Of a DNA stretch of 31,165 nt, positions 19,620 to 30,240 are shown piece after piece. The notes beneath the pieces were generated by a model. It had not been told where the DNA came from, did not search any database, and saw only the letters and a list, made by a program, of their open reading frames with translations. The translations under genes and the position numbers were made by a program. Where the stretch lies: the NCBI GenBank assembly GCA_001584585.1, contig LSYV01000033.1:531220-562384 (forward strand). Reading direction: 5' to 3'. This DNA comes from Gonium pectorale (taxonomy: Eukaryota; Chlorophyta; Chlorophyceae; Chlamydomonadales; Volvocaceae). How positions within the stretch are numbered: the stretch's first letter is position 1; each line of letters opens with the position of its first letter.

Positions 19620-22600
19620 ATGCTTGCGCTTCGACCCAGGCACCGTCCGCCGCTGCCCGCGGCGGTCAAGTCATGGGCTCTGGAAAATGCGTGTCTCGCT
19701 GGCGTCGAAATGGTCGAGAAGGTCGTGGGCTATCCAACCGGCCCTCTTTTCATCAACGTCGCAAACCTTATAAATTCGACACATGTGCCTGAGCGCATCG
19801 ATGAGGCATGTGGCGAATGTGACTCTGGACAGCGCGACGACGACGGAGACAGGGCACCCACGATGGACACTGCCGCCGTGAACGTCGGAGCGCGTTGCTT
19901 TCTGCAAGGTGACCTGTCGCGGGGGGGCCCGGCTTGCGGGGTTCCAGCACAGATGTCCCACGGACGCCAGCCGCTACCCCGCAGCGCGCCCGCAGGACCC
20001 GCCTGCCCCGTCCAGGCACCAGCCACCCAGACCTCCGCCCATCCTCCCGATTCCATCCAGCCCCCCGCGTACAGAGAGCAGCGGTCTGGGGACTACCTCC
20101 ATGCGCGCAACGCCACCGTGCCCCGCCCGCCTTCATCTGGGTTGGGACTGGTCACGCAACCTCGGCCGTGGCCCGTTGACGCGCCGCCCTCCCGAGGGCC
20201 AGCCCAGTCGCATCCAGCGCGCGGAGCAATGGGCGTGGGCGACTGGGAGCCCGACCTGCTCGACGGCTTGGACGGAGACGAGGGGGTGCCTGGAGGCTTC
20301 AGCAGCGGCTTGGGTTGGCCGAGCTATGACGCGAGCGGCCGCGTCGGGCCGAGCCCAGTGGGCCCGGAGGCAGCGGCGGGGCCCGGAGGCCAGCACGGCA
20401 CACGTGTGGGAACGGCACCCCAGGCCCCGCGCCGGCAGCCAGGCGGCGTCGGCATCGGCCCTCGCCGGTATGGATCCGATGTTGCTGCCCCGGATGCAGC
20501 TCTACCGCTTGCGGAGGGCAGCGCAGGCTGCGCTGACTCCTTTGGGCGGTCAGTGCCGTGCCATGGAGCTGCCGCGACCAGCGAAGATGGTGGCGGCGGA
20601 GGCGGAGGTGGAGGGCGCTGGTGGGAGGAGTTGGACGACCTTCTAGGCCAGGCCGAGGATACGTCGGCGCAGGCGACCGCGGCAGCGACAGGGCGGCAGG
20701 CGGCGCGCAGCGGCGGGGGCAGCGGGCCACGGCAAGCAAAGCTAACGGCCGGCGGCGGCTGCGCACTGCCGCCGCCGGCCCCACCCGGTGCGGGCTGGCG
20801 ATCCACACGGCCCGGGGCCGCGCCGTTGGTGTCGGCGGGGCAGGACGGCTGCGCCACGGGGCAACAGCAGCGTCGGCAGCCGCTGCAGCAGCGCCAGACG
20901 ACCCTGCCGGGAGCACCGCCTCCGCTGGCGCCTGAACACGACAAGGCCGCGCCGCGGGGCGCGGCAGGGACCGCGCCTGGCGGCGGCCCTACCGGCGGCG
21001 CGAAGAAGCGCCAGCGAGGTCAACAGGCGGCGGATGAGGAGCCAAAGGCGGCGGGCCCCCCAGGGGAAGGTTCTTGTGGCGGTGCAGCGGGAGGCGGGCA
21101 GGAGGTTGCGCCGACGCGGGCGAACAAGCGCGTCGGCAAGGGCACAGCCGAGGCGGCCGCCAAGGCGCTGCGGACGCAGCTGGCGCCGCTGTGCGAGGCG
21201 GTGGACAATGGCGGCGGCAGCGGCAGCGGGGCGGCGGCCGGCGGCGTGGTGGCAAGGTTCCGCGACGTGACAAGCCCGCAGGTGCGGGTACTATGCTTGG
21301 AGGTTGCACGGGGAGAGTAGCTGTGGGGAGAAGCAATCTCACACAACACGCAGCTGCACCCTGCACGGAGGGCCCCGACTTTGCGGCCATGCCTAAAGGC
21401 CCCGCAGTTCGCCCTCGCAAGGCATAACCTCCCGCACACAGTGCCGAGTCATCACCGAGCGACGCGCCGTTTCTACTCCTTTCCCAAGGCCCTGCTCTTG
21501 CTGCTTGCGAGCCTGTCTCGCCTGTCGCCTACGCGACCCTTCTCCGTCCTCTGCACACCTCTTTTGCGCGCATTTCGCCCGCCGCCGCAGTTGGTCGCCG
21601 AGCTGCGCAGCGCGGTCTCCCGCAGCCGGCTGCTGCTGTTGGGCCTGCTGGTGGCGGTGTGCGAGGGCCCAGTGTGCCAGTACATCAGCAACACGCAGGT
21701 GCGGCGCAGCTGATATGTATGATGCAGCGGCCACTGGAAGCGGCGTGCAAAGCACCCTGGCTATGGGCCCGTGCCAATTGAGGGCGCCTGGCACTCGGCC
21801 TACGATGGGGGTGGCTGGGCGGGGGATGCGTAGGAAGGTAGGTACAAGGGATGCCAGGTTTGCATGGCTTGAGCATGGCCACGGGCTTGCCGCTCGCATG
21901 GAAAGACCAGCGGATTACTGCATGTTTTCTTTCCAATTGTCGACGTCCCTCGCCACCCCTTTCTCCCCACGTTCTTGTCGTTTCCCGGCTCGACCACGCC
22001 AAGTCGCTGGCCAGGCCGCAGCGTGATGCACTCCTTAAGGCGCGCCGCCTGCTTGCCAAGGACCCTGCAGCCACCGCCGCCGCGACAGCCACTGCCACTG
22101 CGCCACCTGCTGGCGCGGCCTCTGGTCCCAACGACGGCCGCGGCCAGGCAGCGGCTGCTGCTGCTGCCGGCCCCTCGGAAGGCCTCAGCCCCGGTGCGGG
22201 AGTGCTGGCAACTGAGCATCTTGAGCGTTGCGTCGCGATCTGCGTCATGTGCCTGGACGAGCAGCAATACGGCAGGGTCGTGTCGTGCTCAGCCGCCGGC
22301 AATGGCGGCGGCGGCAGTTGGAGAGGCGGCGGCGGAGCCGGGAGAGGTGGCGGCAGCGGTGGCAGAGGCGGAGGGGCCGATTGGGAGGCTGCCGCAGCGG
22401 CCATTGGGTCTCCCGTGTACCTTCTGCGCACCGGGCCCTGGCCGTCTGGGCCGGAGGGCAGCGGCAGCAGCGCCGTGGCGGCAGGGCCGGTGCCTCCGCG
22501 GGCGGAGCTGCTGAAAGTCCTGGATGAGCTGCTCGTGCAGGCGTGCTGCCCGGCGCTGTGCTGCAACAGCAAAGCGCTACTGCGGGTGGGATACCGAGTG

Positions 22601-25600
22601 AAAGGGTGGGGAGGGGCTTGGGCAGCAGCGCCGGGCAGCATCAAGCAAAGCGTCGTGCGCGTGCTTGCAGGGCTGTGCAAAGGGACGCATCCACCTACAC
22701 CCGACCTGATTACGTCCCCCTGCGCCGCGCAGGAGGCCATGTCGCTGGGCTGGCGCTGCCCCCCGCCCGGCGGGCTGCGGCTGCTGGACCCCTGCGTGCT
22801 GGGCTGGATGGAGTCGCCGCAGCTGGCGCAGCGGGACGAGAAGGAGATCGATGGTGCGCGGACGTGGAGGCGGCCGCATGGACTTGGGGCGGCATGCGGA
22901 CGGGAGCGGCGGAAAGGGGAGCTTTGTGCAGGGCAAGCGCAACGGGGAATGCGGCGGCGGTGGTGGCGCACGAGCGCAAGGGGCACTTCACATGCACCAC
23001 GCATTTTATGGCATAGGTTCTTCGGTGTCTGTTGACCTATCTTTGAGCCAACTGGTGTTGTCTGCGTTCCTACGGTGCTTCTGCCACATGCTCCGTGATG
23101 GACGCCTAGCCCTCTACCCTTGCTGTTCCTCTGTAGTCTACAACCTGGAAACGCTCTGCCCGCGGTTCGGCATCCGGCTGCTCCAAGCCGACGCCGGCGC
23201 AGCCGCTGGCACGGCTGCTGCGCCCGGACCCCTGGCACGTCTGCGGCTGGGACTGCTGGCGACCGCGGCGCTGTTTGAAGCCGTGCGGCAGCACGTGGAG
23301 CCGTGGCTGCCACCGGAGGCCGTGCAGGTCGAGATGCAGGTTCGTGGCATGTGCGAGTGATTGGGTTTCGTTGGGTGGGGTCGGAGTGGGGCGGGGAATC
23401 TTTGGCCTCCACACTCCTTGGTGCGACCAAACTGCGCGGGATGGATGCGGCGCACACAATCGCGCTGAATCGGCTTTAAACCCAGGTAGTTATCTGGCCG
23501 GGCGTTGATTCATGTATCTCCCCTTCCCGCCCCTCCCCGCCCCGCGCCCACATGGCCATCTTCCTCAACCTCCACCGCGTGCGCTTCCCTTCGCCAACCG
23601 CTATCCGCTCACGTCCCACGCAGGTTATCGCCGTGTTGGCTCGCATGGAGTCGCTGGGCATCGCCGTGGACGCCGCCGGCCTGGACGCCAAGGCGGCGGT
23701 GGTGCGTAGCCGCATGGAGGCGCTGGCAGCGGCCGCCGCGGCGGCGCTGGGCGGCCGTGCCGTCAATCTGGGCAGCTCCGCGCAGCTGGCGGTGGTGCTG
23801 TACGAGGAGCTGGGCCTGCCACCGCCGGGGTCGGCGGGGCAGCAGGGCCACGGGCACGAGGCGGGAGCAGGTGCGCGCACATAGGCCGCGCGCGGGCTGG
23901 CCGGACGGTTGAAAGTGTGGTTAGCGGTCGGCGCACTGTTCTTCCGATGGCTGTTGGCGGTCGCCTAGGCAACACCTGACGTTCGAAACGGTATTCCCGC
24001 GGATCATCAGGATGGTGTCCGTGTCTGCTGCCCCGCCGGCCCTTCGCCAGCGCCTCCCGCGGCGCCTCATTTTGGACCGCCAAGGCTCCGCCCGCCCGCA
24101 CTTGCCGGGGCTCTCCGCTGCACTGCAGGCAAGGACCGTCACGGCCGGCCGCGGACGCACCTGACCACCGACGAGGCGGCGCTCAAGCAGATAGCGCACC
24201 TTCACCCTCTGCCGGTAAGGCCCCCACATCTCCGGATGCACACCGTGGCTTTGCATCCGTTCAGGTTGGTCCTCGCCCCCCAGATCCGCGAGCATCCCCT
24301 CGTGTAGCCGCTCGGTCAAGTAGGTCACGCGTAATGCCGTTGCGTCTCTGCAACCTCCTCTCCTGCTCGTCCGTCGCCTTCTGCACCTTGCACACATCCT
24401 CGCAGGGCCTCGTCCTGCAGTACCGCTCCCTCCAGAACGTGCTAAGCAAGTGGCTGGAGCCCGAGTGGCTGCCGCCGCTGCTGGAGCGCAGCCGGGCAGC
24501 ACGAGCCGCGAGCGTAGCGGCGCCGCCTGCGCCAGGACCACAGCAGCGGCAGCAAGGACAGCTGGGCGCGAACGGGCTGCAGCTGCCACGGCTGGCGTGT
24601 TCGTGGAACCAAACCGCCACAGCCACGGGACGCCTGTCGTCCTCGGCACCCAACATGCAGGTAGGGGAGAGGGTGAAGCAAGTGTCGCCCATGGGGCTGT
24701 GGGCCGAGCTTCGTTGGCTGAATCGACTAAGTGTGGCTCCCCGCACGCGCCTAGCGTGCGCCATAGCTCACTCGTCCCATAGCTGTGCGTGGTAAACGTA
24801 GTATGCTTCTGCTTAGCCTTTTGCCCGTCTTTGCTTCTGCCGCGGCACCTTTCATAATGCGCCCACCCTCGCGGCGAATCTCAGGCGGTCACGAAGTACG
24901 AGGTGGTTGTGCAGCTGCAGCCGCAGCAGGCGGACGGGGACGCGGACGCGGAGGGCGCAGGTGATGGCGGTGCAGGCGGCGGCAGGGGCAGCACCGACGT
25001 GCTCCGGGTGGTGGCACGGGACTCCTTTGTGGCACCTCCTGGGCGGCTGCTTGTGTCCGCAGATTACAGCCAGGTGCGGAACGAGGCTTGAGCGAGCTGG
25101 TAGGGACTGAATGCGTACGGCAACGGGATGGGGTGCGATGCGCGCGTTGCCCGTGGAGCAAGCTTCAGGGGCGCTGACCCGGGGCGTGGCGGATCCGGCA
25201 TCCGCTCTTGGACCGTGCGTGGCTTCCGTTCGGTGCTTCACACGCCGCCTGCCCGAGAGCTCTCGCCGCCCAACCCCACGTGCACGTGCGACTGACTTGT
25301 GCCCACCCACCAGGTGGAGCTGCGGCTGCTGGCGCACCTCAGCGGCGACCTGCGCCTGCAGGAGCTGCTGCGGCGGCAGGAGGGAGACGCGTTCCGGCAC
25401 ATCGCCGCCTCCTGGCTTCGGCCTGGGACGTCGCCAGGTGAGGAGAGGGGTGACTGGGCATTAAGAGAGGGACAGGATTTTGGGGTAAAGCCGTAACGAG
25501 CCGTCAGCCTCTGGGGTGACGACTGCTAGATGCATCGTGTCTGGGCGTTCAGGCATGTGTCTCCATGCGTTGGCTGTGAGCCGGCACTGCCTTCTGTCTT

Positions 25601-27037
25601 CGCCTCGAAGCAATTGATTGCTCCCACCGCTTCCCACAGCCGACGTGAGCAACCGTGATCGGGAGCAGGCCAAGCGGGTAATCTATGGCATCATATACGG
25701 CATGACGCCCCAAGGGCTGGCGGCGCAGCTGGCGGTGAGTGGCGGCGAATGCAGGGCTCCTGGTCTCCTGGGGGGCACAGTGGGTGGCGTACCCGAACCC
25801 CGCAACACCTGCATAGCCCCCCCTCAAAACACGCGTGGATCAGGGACCTCTGCCCAGACGTTACCCGTTGCCCTAGTGCCTCTGTAATCGACATGCTCCT
25901 CCGGAATGCGGACGGGCATTACCTATACGCGGGTCACCCCCGCAGGAGCATGGCCTGGGCCTGGAGGAGGCGGCGGCGCTGCGCGCATCTTTCCTGCGGC
26001 ACTTCGCTGGCGTGCAGTCCTTCATAACCTCGTAGGTCCCGGCGAAAAGCCTGACGTTGCTCCCCGATTTTCTTAGCCTGACCGTCGGTGGGAAGTTGGG
26101 CTTGGACTGCCTTGGAAGTTCCTCAGTGGTGACGTCGACCCCGCTTTCGAGGTCTGACCCCGCTCCGCTGCGTCTCGTGCCGCATCGCGCCACTGTATAT
26201 CCCCGCGCCGCCCCGCCCCCGCCCCCGGCCCCAGGAGCCTGCACCACGCCCGCCGCCACGGCTACGTGACCACTGGCCTGCTGCACCGGCGGCGTCCGAT
26301 CGCGGGGCTCACCAGCGCGGATGCACGGGTCCGCTCCGAGGCGGAGCGCAAGGTGCGGTCTCGGCTGGGATGTGCTGAACAGCCACGCCGCTCAGCTTGC
26401 GCTCGAGTGCCAGAATGCAGTGTAAGCGGGTCTCAACCGGCACGACTTGGGACATGGCGCTTTCTTTGCCTCGGCTGTGCACGGGCATGCCTCCCCGTCC
26501 CATTCGACAGGCCCCAACAGGACCCTGTTGCAACGCCCGCCTGCCCGTCAGGTCGTCAACTCCATAGTGCAGGGCAGTGCCGCGGACCTCGTCAAGTGCG
26601 CCATGTGCGTGTGGGCAAGCTACAGCCACCCGGATACGACCGCGACCGCGACCGCCGCGGCGGCGCTGCAGCCGCCACCGAAGGTGGCAAGCGACGGCCC
26701 GCTGCAGCTGCCACCCTGGCAGCAGCTGTGCGCAGAGCCGGTCGCCGCAAGCGCAGCTGGGAAGGGCTCTGGACCGGCGGAGCTCGTGGCCCAGATACAC
26801 GATGAGCTGCTGTTCGAGTGTGACGCGGACGCCGCAGCGCTGCGACGACTGGTGGTGGCGGTGCGCGGCATCATGTGCGGCGTCGCGTCGCTGGACGTGC
26901 CGCTCTTGGTCAAGGTCGCGTCGGGCCCCTCCTGGGGAGCACTGAAGGTGCGGCGGGGGCGTGTTGTGGGGAACACAGGAGAACAAGGGCTCTCAGGCTG
27001 GGTGCTCAGGGTCCACGTCATCCATGGACCGGGATGA
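19620..27037 (+). CDS. POLQ: Family A DNA polymerase, theta/nu type, no helicase domain visible
   Basis: Fourteen exons: 19620-21281, 21591-21698, 22022-22585, 22733-22853, 23137-23339, 23624-23870, 24129-24214, 24406-24660, 24885-25073, 25314-25437, 25640-25734, 25946-26031, 26235-26352 and 26552 onward. They join in phase to 1418 codons through 26947. Residues 1-554 are Gly/Ala/Pro-rich and disordered. Residues 555-890 match the degenerate exonuclease-like region (LLDPCVLGWMESPQLAQ, VYNLETLCPRFGI). The polymerase fold follows: MESLGIAVD, VNLGSSAQLAVVLYEELGLP, HLHPLP..LVLQYRSL, TATGRLSSSAPNMQ, motif A ADYSQVELRLLAHLSGD (D1142), motif B RDREQAKRVIYGIIYGM (R1194, K1198, Y1202, Y1206), QGSAADLVK, and motif C QIHDELLFE (D1370). 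DAFRHIAASW, YGIIYGM and the insert before motif C are theta/nu-like. Role: error-prone repair synthesis and end joining in the nucleus. The start, the exon 3 border and the end are uncertain: AAG|GTGCGG at 26948 may be a donor for a short last exon near 27153. Confidence 0.9.
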
Positions 27038-28212
27038 GGGACGGGGTCTTGGTAGCGGGGCTGGCGCCACGATAGGCGCCTTGTGGGTTGCCTGCCCGTG
27101 CGGCTCAGGGGCGTGCGATCGCGTAAGTTTGGGGTTACACGTTCTTTCCAGAGGGGACAAGCTCACGGCCGCACGAGGTGCACGCGGAACCCCTCCCCGC
27201 CTCCTGCACCGTCCTGCGGCAGGCGTGGCGCCCGCCCCGGCGTCGCCAACCCACCAGCACCTCCCGGGCAAGCATCCGCAGCAAACGTGCTCGCCACGTG
27301 CCGGCCGGGCCGCGCACGGCGTGCAGCTCGCGACCAATGGCCATGATGTACCTGAAGCATTAAGGCAAGAAAGCATTCTACGGTACAGCAGTGATGCATA
27401 TGGACCAACCCAGCCGGGGCACGCCAGTCATACAACGTGGAACACCCGCCAAAGAGATTTCATACGCTGTAGTTACACCTCCAACAACAAGCAGACAGGT
27501 TTCAGCGCTCTGGGCAAGGGCGATTCGGCGCGCAAAGATTCCAAAGAACCATGGCATGACGCATCTTCTGTTGTAGATCGCCGGTGATGAGGGATCAATG
27601 GCGATTCCCGTTTTTGCCGCGCAGGAACTACCGGCTTCGTTCTGAGCACTCAAGCGCCGCGAGTGTCATGCACTGGCGCAGCACACGCACTGTGGGCAGC
27701 TGTTTCAGCGCCGGCGTCTCAGCAGGTCTACACCGGGTAATCATAAATGCCTACAAGGCCAAGCGGTGCATGTTTGCCTTCGAGGATTGTGTGTTGTCGT
27801 TATAGCCAAATAGAGTTAAGCTTGAAGCTGGCTGAGCTCCGCCAAGGGTGGCCGTAGTCATGAAGGTGGCCGTAACGGAAAAGCATGAGCGCCTCTGATG
27901 CGTTTGACTGCCCGAGCTGTGGGTTTCCGACCGGGCGTACGGTCGTCGCTACACACAGTGCGTACGCAGGATTGCGTGAGGACGGTGGATTGGGAGCAGG
28001 CAGGTGCTGAGGCAGGCAGGCGGCAGGCACTACGGCATCAGTCATGTCGACAGAGGCCAAGCAGAGGCCAAGCGCTTTTGCAGAACACACCGCACTGAGT
28101 TTTGCCTTTTCATCGTGCGTTGAACGTTTTTCAGGTCCGTAATACGTACTCGTCCCATGTCCCCCTGGTCCACCGGCCCCATGCCCTCACGGGGGGTTCC
28201 TTGCGCTTGCAG
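27038..28212. other. Region downstream of polymerase gene, no gene supported
   Basis: This stretch holds the polymerase 3' UTR and a possible last exon after the acceptor tctttccag ending near 27152. A 69-codon minus-strand ORF (27344-27135) begins MAIGRELHAVRGPAG and ends in a stop overlapping a TGTAA word. It follows an acceptor-like cttcag but matches nothing I know. Other ORFs are short and featureless. Confidence 0.45.
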
Positions 28213-28501
28213 ACCATTAGCCCGGTACAGTACCCGGGATGGCTGAGCTTTACCGGGATGTTGTTCGACTGGCTGAGGGCGCTGCAAGCGGCCGTGCAAG
28301 GGCGCAATCGCTTCGGCTTCACAGGCTCACAGCGCTGCAGTGGCTGCCGGCAGTCCCCGCACGGCATACATGCTCTTGCAGATCGGCCTCTTTTGGGACT
28401 TGACTGCGGTGCTGTCCGACGTGTCAGGCATCTCGTTGGATACCTTCCTTGCAGAGCCGGTGCGCGGGTTCGCACTGTCTGTACTTGCGGGCCTGCTTCC
28501 A
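28213..28501 (+). CDS. Two candidate exons of an unrecognised membrane protein (partial or pseudogene)
   Basis: Exon-like segment 28213-28293 (27 codons) is preceded by cttgcag and followed by gtgcaa. Segment 28382-28501 (40 codons) is preceded by ctcttgcag and followed by gtgcgc. Both are phase 0. Read together they give a continuous, mostly hydrophobic sequence (YPGWLSFTGMLFDWLRALQA, then IGLFWDLTAVLSDVSGISLD and FALSVLAGLLP), compatible with one or two membrane-associated helices. No further exon can be attached with confidence on either side, so this may be part of a gene with unrecognised exons or a decayed copy. The donor gtgcaa is weak. The family is unknown; the general shape recalls the C-terminal membrane region of large algal surface proteins, which is only an impression. 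Confidence 0.3.
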
Positions 28502-28701
28502 GTGCGCTGAATCCCAGGGTGAACTCCAGGGTGACTGAGCCTGTGGAAATGTTGGCAGGCATGCCATGTCCGAGGCAGCCCAATGGTAGATGTTGCTACC
28601 AGATCAACTTCCCACACGCATTAGTGCTCTTTCATACAGTGTCGCTCAGGACTACCATTCGGTTGCGCTCGACGGACTCAATCACCTCCCCAAGAACTCA
28701 T

Positions 28702-28950
28702 GTACAAGCAAGGAGGAGCCCACCGGGCCGCTCCACCCTCACACGCATCTGCTGTTGTTTCACCGGCCTGACGTGCTGGCCCGCCTGCAATGGGCCAGAG
28801 TGGCGGCGGCCGGCACGGAGGGACCTGGCGGACCTGGTCGCGGCGGGTGGCCCCTCTGATGCCGGCGCCGCCGCTGCCTACCTGCGGGCGCTCCGGCACG
28901 ATCGGCCTCGGCGATACACCACCCTGACACGGCCCTCGACGTGGCATCGC
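28702..28950 (+). pseudogene. Coding-like fragments in two frames, possible frameshifted relic
   Basis: Within this stretch one frame reads HTHLLLFHRPDVLARLQWAR and continues as VAAAG to about 28815. From about 28800 another frame reads 'RRDLADLVAAGGPSDAGAAA' followed by AYLRALRHDRPRRYTTL. Each half has gene-like composition, and the switch happens without a GT donor between them. This fits a single-base indel (decay or sequence error), or an acceptor at gggccag. Neither half is recognised. Confidence 0.25.
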
Positions 28951-29688
28951 CAGTCAGGGTGAGTTGGATAGCTTTGGGCATTCCTTTCTCGTCAACCCCG
29001 CTACACCAAGGTATCACCCAACGGGGCTCGTCGTTTGTGCGCGCGGCTGTGCACGGTCGGCCCTGGTCGACTGGCGGCTTACGGTGGCGTCGAGAACATT
29101 CACTTCAACGTAACAACCGCTTCCTGGTCAGTATGGTCAGTAACACGCGCCCGTCTGTGCCGCGTGTCGCTCTCGCTCCTGCCGATGAAGTGGCATAAGC
29201 ACGGTCTGGCTTTCGGGGCGTCGCTGCTGCTCCGTGACAACGCGACCCCTCTTTTCTGCAGATTCCCATTACTTAGTAATGCGACAGCCTCGTCGGTGGG
29301 CGCAGCTGCCGAGCTGCGCCTATAGCACTTTGCAAGCGCGAGGGGTGCCTTTGGGGAAGACGCCTCGGCCTCGATCTCGGCGCCTACCTGGGCGCCTGCT
29401 GGTAAGCGCGGCTGATCCGTACCGCGATAGAAACCGCTCCATACCCCAGGCTTCTCTACTGAGAATGCCTTCCAAACCCACTACCCCCCCTCTGTAAGGA
29501 GCAGAGGGCTTTCGGCGGCTTGGGCCCGCTTCCGCCTTGCGCACGCTGAACACCTGAGCTGGCCGGTCGCTTCCGGCGGCCTGCTACACGCCTCAGAGCC
29601 GGGCAGGCAGATCTGGCAACGCCCCGCAGTGGGGGCGCTGTCCCACGGGCGACACGACGGACGCATCCCAATCACGTCGAAGTGCCGT

Positions 29689-29752
29689 GTGCTCGTCCCA
29701 ACATGTGCTCGTCCTACCGTGTGCTCGTCCCACCGTGTGCTCGTCTCACCGC
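29689..29752. repeat. 16-bp tandem repeat, four copies
   Basis: The unit gtgctcgtcccaccgt runs at 29689-29704, 29705-29720, 29721-29736 and 29737-29752, with one to three substitutions per copy. The last copy ends in caccgcag, a good splice acceptor for the following coding-like stretch. Confidence 0.93.
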
Positions 29753-30240
29753 AGATCATTCTGCGTGACCCAGGGGAATAGTGCTGTGACGGCCGCGTTG
29801 GCGTCCGTCGGCGCGTTGTTCGCTGCGTCAGCTGCGGCTGCCGAGGTACTCCTGCTGCTACGGCTGCGGCGGAAGCGGCACACCGACATGCTGGGTCGTG
29901 TGCTAGCACGGTCACATCCGTCGTATGTACGGTTTGGGCTTCCAGTCCTGGGTCAACCGCCCCCCATCCGCTTCCACCTCCTTTAATGCCTCACCGCACC
30001 CCCAGGTTGAACTGGTGGTGGCGGACTGGCCGCCGGAAAAAGGAAACGAAAACAGGGAAGGCAGCCGGAGCTGCTGCTGAACCCGGACGCGGCGCCGGCG
30101 ATGGTGGTGCCGGAAGAGACGGGCCACAGCACCATCGCGCAGACAAAGCTGCCCCTGCACTATCTGCACAGCGCCCGCAACCTCCATCGCCGCCGGGGCG
30201 GCCTGCTGCACGCGCGCGCTCAGTGCAGGCGCAACCTGGC
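29753..30240 (+). other. Coding-like segments, unassigned
   Basis: After the acceptor-like ctcaccgcag, one frame reads VTQGNSAVTAALASVGALFA then ASAAAAEVLLLLRLRRKRH, which looks like a transmembrane helix closed by a basic stop-transfer cluster. At 30006, after cacccccag, another frame reads VELVVADWPPEKG. From about 30062 a third segment reads PELLLNPDAAPAMVVPEETG and then HSTIAQTKLPLHYLHSARNL. All have GC-rich third positions like the real genes here, but no single phase-consistent model was found. They could be exons of the candidate gene at 28213 or remains of one. Confidence 0.25.

Noticed and set aside
21685..23457. 590-codon minus-strand ORF
   Set aside because: It lies opposite polymerase exons 2-5, shows no domain, and runs through introns; it is an antisense shadow.
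27135..27344. 69-codon minus-strand ORF beginning MAIGRELHAVRG
   Set aside because: It is coding-like in style but too short, without homology I recognise or a clear upstream exon; not listed as a gene.
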